Shown here: piece after piece, positions 35,791 to 45,234 of the stretch
Position numbering within the stretch: the stretch's first letter is position 1
Layout of the letters: each line of letters opens with the position of its first letter
Assembly (NCBI GenBank): GCA_902537215.1
Contig: CACBAM010000011.1
Span: 1-64,000, forward strand
DNA: 64,000 nt
Direction: 5' to 3'
Source of the DNA: an uncultured Alphaproteobacteria bacterium
Lineage (GTDB): Bacteria > Pseudomonadota > Alphaproteobacteria > Rhodobacterales > Rhodobacteraceae
Made by a program: the position numbers and the translations under genes
The notes under the pieces: generated by a model
Databases searched by the model: none
The model's input: only the letters and a program-made list of their open reading frames with translations
Told to the model about the DNA's origin: nothing

Positions 35791-36134
35791 TAATAAATAC
35801 CTTGCGAAATTAGAGACTTGATTAATGCACTTAAGTTTTTATCGGTGCCTTTGAGCAATTTTTCAAGTTCTGAAAAATTTATTATTGTTAATTCGAGATC
35901 TGTTTCTGCTACGGCATTTACAACTTTTTCGTCTGAATCAATTAATTGTTTCAAACAAAAAAATTGGCCTTTCTGAGCAGAAAAAGGTGTATTTTTCCTT
36001 GCTCCCATCTTTCCTGAAACTTCTCCATTATTTATAAAGAAAAAATGGTTTCCAAGAGGGATGGGATTACCTTTTTCCACCTTAATGATAGTAGAATGGA
36101 ATAGGTTTTTAATAAAAGTATTATCAATTTCCAT
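35790..36134 (-). CDS. Small cyclic-nucleotide-binding-fold-like protein
   Basis: A 114-residue protein with the outline of a cNMP-binding roll (VEKGNPIPLGNHFFFINNGE, then FSAQKGQFFCLKQLI), though weaker than its partner at 34580. The phosphate cassette is not recognisable. It is the first gene of the operon and faces the triple CheW-like gene across a 151-base divergent gap. A link to chemosensory signalling is inferred from position only. Confidence 0.55.
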   Translation of the reverse strand: MEIDNTFIKNLFHSTIIKVEKGNPIPLGNHFFFINNGEVSGKMGARKNTPFSAQKGQFFCLKQLIDSDEKVVNAVAETDLELTIINFSELEKLLKGTDKNLSALIKSLISQGIY

Positions 36135-36285
36135 AATTTTCGAAGTTCAAATTTGAGACTAATTTATACTTAATTTAACTACCAAATCAATTTTTTATTC
36201 AAACATGATATACTTTTTTGTTTTTTTTTTAATCAACTCGAAGATAGTATTAGCTAAAATATCACGATGAAAAAAATTTAATACA

Positions 36286-37674
36286 ATGGATCTCTTAATA
36301 TTTAAAAGGTTCGATGAACTGTTAGCGATTGAAAAAAGTTTTCTCTCCAGCATTCAACCTTTAGATCATGTAATCAACATACCAGACATAAAAAAGCCTG
36401 CTGTAGGTATAATTGAGTTTAAATCGCAGGTTTTTATGTTAGTTGATCCGAGGCACATTATCGGTAAAAGAAAGAGAAAAGATGATATGCGAAAATACGC
36501 TATCTTTATCGCTGATGAGAATTATGAATTTGCCATTCTGGCAGATGAAATCTTGGGCTTTTGCACTCTCAAGGGGAAGAACAACTCTTTGCTCAAAAAA
36601 TCACAAGAGACAATTTTTCAAATTGAAAACTTGGATGACTATGGATTGGTAAAAGTAGTTGATGTAAAGAACTTGGAGCTACACAATTCTTTAAAGGCAC
36701 TAAAAGAGAAAAAGGTCACTGTTGGTGAAATTGAGGTTGAAAAATCAAAAAAAACTACAACAGAAAAATACTTCACATTTTATATAGATGGTAAATTTTT
36801 TGCTTTTGATCTCACAAAGGTTAGAAGAGTATATCACATGGATACGGTGAAGTTACTAGATACAAACAGTTTCAACGGCTTCTTTCTAGCCGACTTTAAT
36901 GACCTCATTTGTCCCTTAATATCAACTGAAAAGAGAAAAAATATATTTCAGGTTTTTGTTCCAAGCGATGACAAAGGTAGTAATCAAGTTTTAGCTTTTG
37001 CGACTGACGATGATTGCTATATTTCAGAGGTTAATACAGCTTCAATAAAGAAAATTTCATTGCAAAGTTCAAGACAAAATAACTGGGATTTATGTAAACT
37101 GGGTTCCAGCTTTGAGGAGCACTCATTATATTCGTTCAGCGATAACAACAATAATCAGGTAAATATTGTTGAACTCAACTTACTGAAAAAGTTCACTGAA
37201 AGTTTACCATTTTCCCCATTCAGATCCTTAAAGAGAGAAAGTGGACAAAAAAATTTAGTAAAGAACATAGTAATAAACGAAGGAGACCTTAATTTTATTT
37301 TTCCGTTGAGCCACTTGCTCAAGGTTGATTTGATAAAACTAATGAAAGTTAACAAAAACAGTAAGAAAAATCTCATGTATACAGAGTTCAATAGAAAAAT
37401 TTACAGCATTTTTAAATTCAATACTGTCTTAGGCTTAAATAATTCCAAGGATTCTCAGCAGGTGCTATTTTTTGATTATAATAATTTTCAATTTGGTCTA
37501 ATGGTTTCTTCCTTGAGCGATATGCAAATTGACTCAACATTATTGGAGTCTGATGAATATTTTGATGCAAGGTTTAAGGGAGTTGCTGCACGTAAACTGC
37601 ACGTAAGCGGCAAATCTATGTATCTTCTTAATCAAGATAACCTTAAGCAGCGGCTTTTGGATATGTCTCAATGA
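36286..37674 (+). CDS. Protein with three CheW-like domains
   Basis: A 462-residue soluble protein containing three successive CheW-like segments, roughly 1-140 (VGIIEFKSQVFMLVDPRHI), 155-300 (YFTFYIDGKFFAFDLTKVRR) and 320-462 (NIVINEGDLNFIFPLSHLLK). CheW normally has one such domain (about 150 residues) and couples receptors to CheA. A triple form could bridge several CheA or receptor partners in an array. It opens the cluster, and its stop overlaps the cheB start by four bases. Domain 3 is the most diverged. Confidence 0.7.
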   Translation: MDLLIFKRFDELLAIEKSFLSSIQPLDHVINIPDIKKPAVGIIEFKSQVFMLVDPRHIIGKRKRKDDMRKYAIFIADENYEFAILADEILGFCTLKGKNNSLLKKSQETIFQIENLDDYGLVKVVDVKNLELHNSLKALKEKKVTVGEIEVEKSKKTTTEKYFTFYIDGKFFAFDLTKVRRVYHMDTVKLLDTNSFNGFFLADFNDLICPLISTEKRKNIFQVFVPSDDKGSNQVLAFATDDDCYISEVNTASIKKISLQSSRQNNWDLCKLGSSFEEHSLYSFSDNNNNQVNIVELNLLKKFTESLPFSPFRSLKRESGQKNLVKNIVINEGDLNFIFPLSHLLKVDLIKLMKVNKNSKKNLMYTEFNRKIYSIFKFNTVLGLNNSKDSQQVLFFDYNNFQFGLMVSSLSDMQIDSTLLESDEYFDARFKGVAARKLHVSGKSMYLLNQDNLKQRLLDMSQ

Positions 37675-38705
37675 AAATTGCAGTAGTTGATGACTCAAAA
37701 TTTACAAGAATGGTTATCAAGCAGATATTAAATGGATTGTCTAACACGGATTTTTGTTGGGAAGCTGAGAATGGAAAAGTTGCTTTGGAAAAAAATACAC
37801 GAGACCCTGTTGATTTAATAATTTCAGATCTCGAGATGCCAGTTTTAGATGGTCTTCAACTTTTAAAAACAGTTATCGCTGGAGAAGCTAAAACCAAGTG
37901 TTTGCTTATAAGTGCATTTCATAAATCGAACCAGCCTAAAATTATAGATGCTCTGAAAGCAGGCGCTATAGGATTTATTGAAAAAAATTCTTTAGGAAAA
38001 GGATTCGATATAAATAGTTTAAAAAAAGAAATCGATAAGCACATAAATTTTCTCGCTCAAGATAATATCTTGAAAAAAGAAATTAGAGCCGCTTCGCTGG
38101 AAAACAATTCTAGCAGATCTGTTGTTAAAAACAGAGCAGACTTTATATCTATAATAGGATCCGCTGGTTCATTAGGCCCAATAGAGAAAATTCTTGAGTT
38201 TACAGACAAGATAGAAGTTCCAATAGTAATCGGTATTCATATTCCCTTTGGTATAGAAAAAGTATTAATAAACCGGTTTAATACTGTCGTTGATGAGAAG
38301 ACCAAACCTCTTACGTTTGAGGGACCAATGCAAGTCGGAAAAGTTGTTCTTTTGCGAGGAGGTTACAATGCCAAATTGGTTAGAAATATAGATAATATAG
38401 ATATAGAATACGAGGATCTAAGGACGGATAGAAGTTTTACTCCTAACTTAGACAATTTTCTATTAAGTGCACATTTGATTGATCTGGTCTCCGATGTTAT
38501 CGTGTTAAGTGGCTTATGTAATGATGGTATACAAGGTGTGAGGGAACATTTTAGAAGGGGTGGTAGCATTTATGTTCAGTCTCCCGAAACTTCGGTTGCG
38601 AGAACAATGCCTCTAGCTATAATAAATGAGGGGTGCCATTCTGTGGTTTCTGATCCCGAAAGCATAGGTAAATTATTACAAGAGAAATATTTAACGGCGT
38701 TATAG
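37671..38705 (+). CDS. cheB: CheB-type response regulator with glutamate methylesterase domain
   Basis: Receiver domain (about 1-125, phospho-acceptor Asp53 in SDLEMPVLDG) plus CheB methylesterase domain (about 158-340), 344 residues in all. The triad His (His190 in GIHIPFG) and Asp (Asp285 in SGLCNDGIQG) are clear. The nucleophile block, normally IGASTGG, is IGSAGSLGP at 162-170, so which Ser (164 or 167) acts, if any, is uncertain. CheB resets receptor methylation and opposes CheR. ATGA overlap with the upstream gene. Confidence 0.85.
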   Translation: MKIAVVDDSKFTRMVIKQILNGLSNTDFCWEAENGKVALEKNTRDPVDLIISDLEMPVLDGLQLLKTVIAGEAKTKCLLISAFHKSNQPKIIDALKAGAIGFIEKNSLGKGFDINSLKKEIDKHINFLAQDNILKKEIRAASLENNSSRSVVKNRADFISIIGSAGSLGPIEKILEFTDKIEVPIVIGIHIPFGIEKVLINRFNTVVDEKTKPLTFEGPMQVGKVVLLRGGYNAKLVRNIDNIDIEYEDLRTDRSFTPNLDNFLLSAHLIDLVSDVIVLSGLCNDGIQGVREHFRRGGSIYVQSPETSVARTMPLAIINEGCHSVVSDPESIGKLLQEKYLTAL

Positions 38706-38708
38706 GAA

Positions 38709-39119
38709 ATGAATAAAATTGAAGATAGAAAAGTTTTAATAGTTGATGACAGCAAACTTATGCGTCTTTTGTTAAAAAATATATTAGATGGTATGAAGTT
38801 TTTTTCCGAAATTTATGAAGCTGAGAACGGTAGAGAGGCACTTGATTTACTAGAACTTAACAAAGTTGACCTAATTCTTTTAGACATTGAAATGCCGGTT
38901 ATGGATGGTGTTGAAGCGCTTAAAGAAATTAGATTAAAGCATGATGTTAAAGTAATAATTGTCTCATCGCTTGCTCAGCTTGGAAGTAGCTACTCCGTTA
39001 AAGTGAAGCAATTATCTGCTGATGGGGTTATTGACAAGCCAAGCGGCGCTGTTGATCCCTCGTTAGCCGCAAAGAGAGGAAACGAATTAAGAGATATGAT
39101 AAAATCATTATTTGATTAA
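38709..39119 (+). CDS. cheY: CheY-like single-domain response regulator
   Basis: A 136-residue receiver domain with the acidic pocket (VDD at 12-14), phospho-acceptor Asp59 (LLDIEMPVMDG), the switch Ser in VSS and Lys110 in DKPSG. The fold ends with no output domain. It sits three bases after cheB and 18 before cheA. Its target is unknown because no flagellar motor genes are present in the window. Confidence 0.88.
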   Translation: MNKIEDRKVLIVDDSKLMRLLLKNILDGMKFFSEIYEAENGREALDLLELNKVDLILLDIEMPVMDGVEALKEIRLKHDVKVIIVSSLAQLGSSYSVKVKQLSADGVIDKPSGAVDPSLAAKRGNELRDMIKSLFD

Positions 39120-39137
39120 AGTAAATGAGTTAGAGGG

Positions 39138-40778
39138 TTGGATAAAGATTTTTTAAACGAAATATGGTTACAGTTTGAAACAGAGGCAATGGAGCACTGC
39201 ACCTCAAGCGAAGATCTTCTACTTGATACCAATTTAAATGCTAGTGAAGGGACTAAAATAGACTCATTATTTAGAGCCTTTCATTCTCTTAAAGGCCTTT
39301 TCGGAACAGTTGGACTGAATCAGACCCTTGAACTCACCCATTTAATTGAAGATGTTGTAGATAAAATAAGATCTCGTGAAATGCTACTCGATAATAAAAT
39401 TAGAGGTTTATTACTAAAGTGTATTGATGTTTTAAAGGGTGTAATATCATCATCATCACAGGAAAGAAAAGAAATAGTCGACGGAAATTTGGATGCTGTA
39501 AAGCAGCTCATTGTTTCGATTGAAACAACCGAATTTCAAATGGACATTAATTCAAAAAATATTGCACAAAAAGAACTCGACAAACAAATTTCAGTGTCTG
39601 ACAAGAGTGATCGATTTGCAACTGTAGGTTTGGAGACTATTGATTTTTTGTTTCATAAAGCAGGGCTAGTTTCTTCGCAGGTAAATGTTTTGAAGAACAT
39701 GACAAAGCTTAGTTTGAATAATGCTCAATCTATCGAAAATGTAGATAAATTAATAGATATTCTTCAAACGGAAGTCACCACATTAAATCAAGCAGTCACA
39801 GATCTTCGACTGATCTCTGTCAATTCTTTAATCCGACGCTTGAAGAGAGATGTTTTTGAAACTGCTACAAGTTTAAATAAAAATATTGAGTTTAGTGTTT
39901 CAGGAGATAATGAAAGAGCAGATCGAACAATTATTAATGTGCTGTCGTCTGCATTAATGCATCTTTTGAGAAATTCAGTTGATCACGGAATAGAAAAAAA
40001 TGAAGAAAGAGGACAAAAAGGAAACGGAAATATTCATCTAGACTTTAGTAAGGAGCAAGATGGTCTTTTAATAACAGTTTCTGACGATGGAAAAGGCCTT
40101 AATAGGAAAAAAATTGAAGAAAAATTACGAAAACTTGAACTGCTCTCGGATGACGATATTAAGAAATTATCCGATTTACAATTATATGAATTTATCTTTC
40201 AACCTGGGTTTTCGACAAAAAGTGATGTAAGTGAAACCTCTGGTAGGGGTGTTGGATTAGATGTGGTTAAGAAAAATATTTCCTCATTGGGAGGGACTAT
40301 AAATGTTGTTTCTGATGCCGGCATAGGTACAAAATTTTTTTTAAGGATACCAAATATAGTAAGTACAGAGGATTGTCTTGTTTTGAGTGACCTTAAGACT
40401 ATATACGCCTTTCCAACACGGTCAATACATTGGATTAAAACTGTTGCTCAAGTTGACTTTCAAAAGCATTCCTCCATCCGCAGCATCGTACACGGAAAGA
40501 ATATAATTCCTGTACACAATGCGCCTGATTTATTTGGTAATTTAGCCGAAAATGTTGATGAATTAGAAGAGAAGATAATTTTGATTAATATGAACGAAAA
40601 AGCCTTTGCCTTAAGCTATAAAGGCAAACTTTCCTATTCTGAACATGTATTTGATGAGCCTGATCCCTTAGTGTCAAAACTACCATTTGTATCTGGTACT
40701 ACTGTAGATCAAGATAGAAACATCATCTTCAGAGCAAACTTAGAGAAGCTATTTGAAATAAATGAAAGAGCTGCCTAA
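39138..40778 (+). CDS. cheA: CheA-type chemosensory histidine kinase lacking a P2 domain
   Basis: A 546-residue kinase starting at a TTG (39138); an in-frame stop just upstream leaves no alternative. The Hpt domain has His49 in FRAFHSLKGLFG. A dimerisation helix region (about 165-245) and the HATPase core follow, with the N-box Asn279 in LLRNSVDHGIE, G1 box DDGKG (316-320) and G2 box GRGVGLDVV (369-377), then a CheW-like P5 domain (about 410-546). There is little room for a P2 domain between Hpt and dimerisation regions. It is shorter than E. coli CheA (654). Confidence 0.9.
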   Translation: MDKDFLNEIWLQFETEAMEHCTSSEDLLLDTNLNASEGTKIDSLFRAFHSLKGLFGTVGLNQTLELTHLIEDVVDKIRSREMLLDNKIRGLLLKCIDVLKGVISSSSQERKEIVDGNLDAVKQLIVSIETTEFQMDINSKNIAQKELDKQISVSDKSDRFATVGLETIDFLFHKAGLVSSQVNVLKNMTKLSLNNAQSIENVDKLIDILQTEVTTLNQAVTDLRLISVNSLIRRLKRDVFETATSLNKNIEFSVSGDNERADRTIINVLSSALMHLLRNSVDHGIEKNEERGQKGNGNIHLDFSKEQDGLLITVSDDGKGLNRKKIEEKLRKLELLSDDDIKKLSDLQLYEFIFQPGFSTKSDVSETSGRGVGLDVVKKNISSLGGTINVVSDAGIGTKFFLRIPNIVSTEDCLVLSDLKTIYAFPTRSIHWIKTVAQVDFQKHSSIRSIVHGKNIIPVHNAPDLFGNLAENVDELEEKIILINMNEKAFALSYKGKLSYSEHVFDEPDPLVSKLPFVSGTTVDQDRNIIFRANLEKLFEINERAA

Positions 40779-41097
40779 AAAGGAGAAAAATACGTTTATT
40801 GTAGGCTTTTGGGGTGATACTTGGATAGCCTCAGAACTGCATAAAATCGATAAAATCAAAGAAGGAAAGTTTAAAGACAAAGACTTGGTAGCGTTTTGTA
40901 AAAGCGAAAAATACAAAAACTTGAAGCCAAAGTATTCCCTATTAAGGGTCGATGGCAAGGTGATACCACTAGAAAACAAACCAACCCAAGAAATTGGATC
41001 GATTTTATCTAATGCTATGGATTTCAGGCAATACCTAGAAAAAAAATACAAATTTATTAGCCTTGATAATAAAAGAGTAGCTATTTTGATCTTGTGA
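40762..41097 (+). CDS. Orphan 111-residue protein between cheA and cheR
   Basis: A lysine-rich soluble protein with no recognised motif. Its ATG lies inside the last codons of cheA (17-base overlap), so it is translationally coupled, and cheR begins 13 bases after its stop. It is not CheD, CheX, CheZ or CheW by any visible signature. Position argues for a role in the pathway, and that is the only evidence. Confidence 0.6.
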   Translation: MKELPKKEKNTFIVGFWGDTWIASELHKIDKIKEGKFKDKDLVAFCKSEKYKNLKPKYSLLRVDGKVIPLENKPTQEIGSILSNAMDFRQYLEKKYKFISLDNKRVAILIL

Positions 41098-41110
41098 TTA
41101 AAGTAATTGA

Positions 41111-41827
41111 ATGATTTACAACGAAAAGGATTTAATAGAAAAGACTGGTCTAAATCTGGATCAAAAAAGCGTTGATTTATTACAAAAAGAAAAAGAAGGT
41201 CAGCTGCTTTCATCTTTAGATATTCATGAAGTTGCGCATCTATTTACTAACCCTGAAAGCTATTTTTTCAGAAGTCTTTCCCACTTAGAACTTATAAAAA
41301 AAATGTCTACCGAGAACATAAGTATTTGGTTCGCTGGATGTTCTACTGGGCAAGAGGTTTACTCTGCATCATTAATGCTCTCTTCAATAAGTGATAAAAC
41401 TTTAGTGGGTACCGATTTAAGTAGAAAATATATAGAAAAGGCTTTATCTGGGTCATTTTTTGTTTTCAGAAAATCTGAAATCAAGTCATTAAAAAAATAT
41501 GAGCAGCTTCCCCAAAGTCAGCTACATTTAAACAATAATAAGAAAAGTTTAGATGTAAAATTTTCATCAATAAAAAAAGAGGGTATTTCATTCGATATTC
41601 ATAACCTAATGGATGGTCCCTATAATAGCGCGTTTGATATAGTCTATTGTAGAAATGTTTTGTTGCACATGACAATAAAAGGAAAAAAGAAAGCACTTAG
41701 ATCATTAAAGGACGGAGTAAAAGAAGGTGGGATCCTCATATTAGGTGATACAGATCCTCATATTTTTGAAGACAATTGGGAAAGAAAAAAACATAACAAC
41801 GCAATATTTTGGAAAAAAAAGTGGTAA
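41111..41827 (+). CDS. cheR: CheR-type chemoreceptor glutamate methyltransferase
   Basis: SAM-dependent enzyme that methylates glutamates on the receptor. The 238-residue protein has the YFFRS motif at 51-55, SAM motif I FAGCSTGQEVYSAS (74-87) and IVYCRNVLLHM in the place of the CheR NVL.YF motif. It is shorter than E. coli CheR (286), mainly because the N-terminal helical domain is small. It works against CheB in adaptation, and the receptor gene is next downstream. Confidence 0.88.
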   Translation: MIYNEKDLIEKTGLNLDQKSVDLLQKEKEGQLLSSLDIHEVAHLFTNPESYFFRSLSHLELIKKMSTENISIWFAGCSTGQEVYSASLMLSSISDKTLVGTDLSRKYIEKALSGSFFVFRKSEIKSLKKYEQLPQSQLHLNNNKKSLDVKFSSIKKEGISFDIHNLMDGPYNSAFDIVYCRNVLLHMTIKGKKKALRSLKDGVKEGGILILGDTDPHIFEDNWERKKHNNAIFWKKKW

Positions 41828-41902
41828 ATTTCATTATATTTAGATTTGTATTGATGTCTCATTGGCTATGAAATAACCTTATTAGTGCAAAAAAAGGACC
41901 TT

Positions 41903-44284
41903 ATGATGAGAGTTTTAGCAAAGTCGCTCCTCGATCTTATTCCACTGGCGATAGTAACAATTATAATTTCAGTGCTCTCTAGTCAGAGCCTTGATGAATT
42001 ATCAGATAACTATAACGAGATTATCACAGAGGATTTATCAGTAGTAAGCCGTTTGAATGATGCTGGAAAGGCTATAGAAAACTGGAAAAGTGCGATCAAT
42101 GAGGGGATTTTAAACAGCGCCGAAAACCCGAATTTAGCCTCACAGAATTTTGAAAAACTATTAACAGAAAAAGAAAGCCTTCTTACAGCTCTATCCGATG
42201 CGATTAATATTCTGGAAGGTAAAAAGGCTAGGTTTTATGCGGAGGTTAGTGAAAGTAATCAACAAACAGAAAATGAATCAGAGCTATCAGAGGGTGAGAA
42301 GAGTATAAAGCTTCAAATTGAAAGTTTAAAGTTTTTGAAAGAAAACAATATAGCCATAATTGAAAATCGTTCAAAAAAAATCCAGAATCTGACACAATTC
42401 AGCGCTCTTTTTCAACGAGATTTGTTATACTCAATGAATTCGAGCGTGCAAACGGGTCTTACTATTTCAATGGAGGGTACGGCAAAATCACTTGAAATTA
42501 CCTACACTTTTCAAACTGATTTTGACGCAGTAACTGGCGAAGCCAAGGAATTTAGTGCTAACGTAGGTGGATTCCCAAGCATACCGGTTATTTTACTTGA
42601 TATAAACTCTGTCTTCCAAGAGATAAAAAATATCCAAGACTCTCTGGCATCTAGCTTTGGAAAGTATATGCAAAAAGATGATGAATTGTTGAAAGAACTT
42701 GAACAAAAAATCGAGGAAGCAAAATCATTAACAACATACCTTTCGAAATTGGAGCAAAACTTTGAGAAAGAATATATGGACAAAGATATTTTTAAGAATG
42801 TTTTTGGTGACTATTTCACTGGAAATTATTCAAAACGACTTTCTGCTCCTGTAAAAAATTACACTGATTTTTATAGTCAATTTACAAATGCTTTGTTTGA
42901 AGACGATAAACGACTAAGGAGACTAAAAATAGAAAAGACGGGTTTGTTTTCCAGCTTGTCTACAGCTTCCACCAATATAAATTCCATGATAGAAGAATTA
43001 CGAAAAAATATTGATGCAAAATCTGCTCAAAATCAATCTTTATCAGACGAAAGAATAGAAACGACTTGGACACTTTCTATATTAGGACTTATAGCTGCTT
43101 TAATCATTGGGTTTCTTGTAGCGAGGCAGACAATTATTAATCCAATGAGAGAATTCACTTCGATAACCAACGATATTGCAAATAGTGGAGATTTTTCAAA
43201 ACGGATTAAAAATCCCGGAAGCGATGAGATTGGAGAAGCAGGGAAAGCTGTAAATAATATGCTCGAGATAACAGAAAAGGCCTTTAAAGATATCCAGGAG
43301 CTTTTCACAAGCGTTTCGTCGGGTAATCTAACGGCAAGATTGCCAAGGGGTTACAAGGGAGATATTGAGGAATGCGCGATTCATATTGGAAAATCATTGG
43401 AGCAGTTGTCAGTAACTTTAAAAGACATATTAATTGACGTTGATCAAATAGCTACCGCTGCCTCGCAAGCTGGCGATGCGGTTGGTCAAGTTGCGGATGG
43501 TGCTAAAGCACAAGTAGAAGCCACCCAAGATATTCAGGCAAAGGTAAAAGAGTCTGGTGATCTTCGAGAGTTAGTTGAGGAGAGTACAAAGAAAACTGGT
43601 GAAGCTGCTTTAGAGGCATCTAAAACTGCAAAAAAGGGTTCAGATGAAACTGAAAAGATGGTTGAGTTAGCCAATGAAGTGTCAGAAAACAGTGGTAAGA
43701 TAGCGGAAATTTCATCTCTTATTGAAGAAATAGCGCAGCAGACAACAATGTTAGCGCTTAATGCCTCGATCGAAGCTTCAAGAGCAGGAGAAGCGGGAAG
43801 AGGCTTTTCAGTTGTAGCGACTGAGGTAGGTAAGCTCGCTGATAGATCTTCGCAGTCAGTAAAAGATATTAGTATATTAACTAACGATGCAATGCAAAAA
43901 GCGAATGATAGCGTTTCTAGAATGGACAAAGTGAAGTCAGAAATGGAAAACATCAATAGCTTAATTGAAAATATTGAGAGCATGATGATGACGGTAGATC
44001 GTCATACTGATCAACAAAAAGAAGTGGCTGTAGCTGTTTCAGGTGCAATCGATAATCTAGAGAGGATCGGTGAGTCAAATGCTGTTTCCTCTGAAGAAAT
44101 CACGGCTTCCATGCTTGAATTATCTAAGATCGCAGGTAACACACGTGAAAAAATAAATGTTTTCTCTTTGGATGACGAAATAATTGATGGTGAAAAAGAG
44201 GAAGCTGAAACTGACAGAACAGTCGATGAGGCTGAGTTTGATTTAGATAAAGCACTCAAGGATGCAACTGAATATAAGTCCTAG
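41903..44284 (+). CDS. Methyl-accepting chemotaxis protein (transmembrane receptor)
   Basis: A 793-residue receptor from the ATG at 41903 (AAAGGA at 41893-41898; ATG at 41906 is also possible; the GTG at 41885 precedes the ribosome site). It has TM1 at about 8-27, a large periplasmic region of about 360 residues predicted mostly helical, TM2 at about 387-410, tandem HAMP-like regions and a cytoplasmic signalling hairpin with [19 protein letters not shown] near 610-628. The acidic C-terminus lacks the NWETF-type CheR tether. The ligand is unknown. Confidence 0.93.
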   Translation: MMRVLAKSLLDLIPLAIVTIIISVLSSQSLDELSDNYNEIITEDLSVVSRLNDAGKAIENWKSAINEGILNSAENPNLASQNFEKLLTEKESLLTALSDAINILEGKKARFYAEVSESNQQTENESELSEGEKSIKLQIESLKFLKENNIAIIENRSKKIQNLTQFSALFQRDLLYSMNSSVQTGLTISMEGTAKSLEITYTFQTDFDAVTGEAKEFSANVGGFPSIPVILLDINSVFQEIKNIQDSLASSFGKYMQKDDELLKELEQKIEEAKSLTTYLSKLEQNFEKEYMDKDIFKNVFGDYFTGNYSKRLSAPVKNYTDFYSQFTNALFEDDKRLRRLKIEKTGLFSSLSTASTNINSMIEELRKNIDAKSAQNQSLSDERIETTWTLSILGLIAALIIGFLVARQTIINPMREFTSITNDIANSGDFSKRIKNPGSDEIGEAGKAVNNMLEITEKAFKDIQELFTSVSSGNLTARLPRGYKGDIEECAIHIGKSLEQLSVTLKDILIDVDQIATAASQAGDAVGQVADGAKAQVEATQDIQAKVKESGDLRELVEESTKKTGEAALEASKTAKKGSDETEKMVELANEVSENSGKIAEISSLIEEIAQQTTMLALNASIEASRAGEAGRGFSVVATEVGKLADRSSQSVKDISILTNDAMQKANDSVSRMDKVKSEMENINSLIENIESMMMTVDRHTDQQKEVAVAVSGAIDNLERIGESNAVSSEEITASMLELSKIAGNTREKINVFSLDDEIIDGEKEEAETDRTVDEAEFDLDKALKDATEYKS

Positions 44285-44339
44285 AAGGAAGGATCCGATT
44301 GGTGATTTATAGCAACTCAGATTGACGACAAAGAAATGG

Positions 44340-44726
44340 TTACTTTGAAAGTTCGTCGAGTATTGGGCACGAGGGTCGATCATCTCCATTACAACAATTA
44401 ACTAAGTGACTTAACTCGTTTCTGAGAGAATGAAATTCCTTTAGCTTTTCATCTATAGAAGCAATTTTGGCTAAAGTAAGTCTTTTTACTTCTTTACTGG
44501 ATCTATTTTTATTCTGATATAAAGAAAGAAGCTCTCTACATTCTTCAATGCTGAAATTAAAGCGTCTTGCTTTTCCAATGAAGTTTAATTTTGCCACATC
44601 ATCATTAGTGTAGCTTCTATAGCCAGATCGAATATTCCTTGCTGGTTCAACCATTTTTATATCTGCATAATACCTCACTGTTTTTACAGATAATCTTGAT
44701 AATTTTGCTGCTTGACTTATATTCAA
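44340..44726 (-). CDS. MerR-family copper-responsive regulator (CueR/HmrR-like)
   Basis: A 128-residue activator with an N-terminal MerR winged helix (SQAAKLSRLSVKTVRYYADI), a dimerisation helix and a C-terminal metal loop. Cys112 and Cys120 are at the same positions as the two Cu(I) ligands of E. coli CueR, in CNGDDRPSCPIL. It is divergent from a DUF4396-cytochrome-CopC-CopD set, consistent with sensing Cu(I) or Ag(I) and activating those genes. Confidence 0.9.
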   Translation of the reverse strand: MNISQAAKLSRLSVKTVRYYADIKMVEPARNIRSGYRSYTNDDVAKLNFIGKARRFNFSIEECRELLSLYQNKNRSSKEVKRLTLAKIASIDEKLKEFHSLRNELSHLVNCCNGDDRPSCPILDELSK

Positions 44727-44735
44727 AAAAATCTC

Positions 44736-44766
44736 TTTACATTCCAGTTAGTGGAGACTTTATATT
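44736..44766 (+). promoter_or_regulatory. MerR-type promoter with 19-base spacer
   Basis: TTTACA at 44736-44741 and TATATT at 44761-44766 are separated by 19 bases, the long spacer used by MerR-family activators. The spacer contains an imperfect dyad around TTCCA-GTTAG-TGGAG. It faces the DUF4396 gene (ATG 44787, with AGAGG at 44777-44781) and lies next to the regulator gene. Copper induction is inferred. Confidence 0.65.
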
Positions 44767-44786
44767 GAAAATAATGAGAGGTCAAG

Positions 44787-45233
44787 ATGTTTGAATTAGC
44801 TCAAAGAATCGATATAAACTGGTATTGTAAGCACACTTGGAGACGGGCTTCATATAACACAATGTGGTGCCTTTTAGGCTGCTCTATAGGAGATTTTGGA
44901 ACAATAGCGTATTTTCAATTTATGGGTATTGCATGGCCCGTTTTAGCGATTATGACCCTAGCTATCATTAATGGCTTAATCACATCCATTTTACTTGAAA
45001 CGTTCATTCTGTTTCGACAAATGCCTTTAAAGGCGGCTTTTCAAACAGCTATAGGTATGTCTCTAATCTCGATGATATCAATGGAGGCTGCCATGAACTT
45101 AACTGATTTTATTGCAACTGGAGGCGCAAAGTTGACGTGGTGGGTAATTCCAATGATGCTAATAGTTGGTTTTATAACGCCCCTTCCATATAACTACTGG
45201 CGCCTTAAAGCTTTAGGGAAAGCCTGTCATTAA
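44787..45233 (+). CDS. DUF4396 membrane protein
   Basis: A 148-residue protein with four hydrophobic helices. The N-terminal block TWRRASYNTMWCLLGCSIGDFG is split across a Cys-rich first helix and is typical of DUF4396; MEAAMNLTDF and the WWVIPMMLIVGFITPLPYNY region are also conserved. The function is unknown, but homologues occur with copper genes. Here it is first in a putative CueR-driven operon. The cytochrome gene follows by one base. Confidence 0.78.
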   Translation: MFELAQRIDINWYCKHTWRRASYNTMWCLLGCSIGDFGTIAYFQFMGIAWPVLAIMTLAIINGLITSILLETFILFRQMPLKAAFQTAIGMSLISMISMEAAMNLTDFIATGGAKLTWWVIPMMLIVGFITPLPYNYWRLKALGKACH

Positions 45234-45234
45234 A

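Noticed and set aside
43534-43983. 149-residue frame opposite the MCP signalling domain
   Set aside because: Antisense to a strongly conserved coding region; serine-rich shadow with no recognisable motif.
36286-44284. Standard flagellar chemotaxis operon
   Set aside because: No fli, flg, mot or cheZ/cheD genes occur in the window, although the rest of the genome was not visible; kept open as a refutation test.
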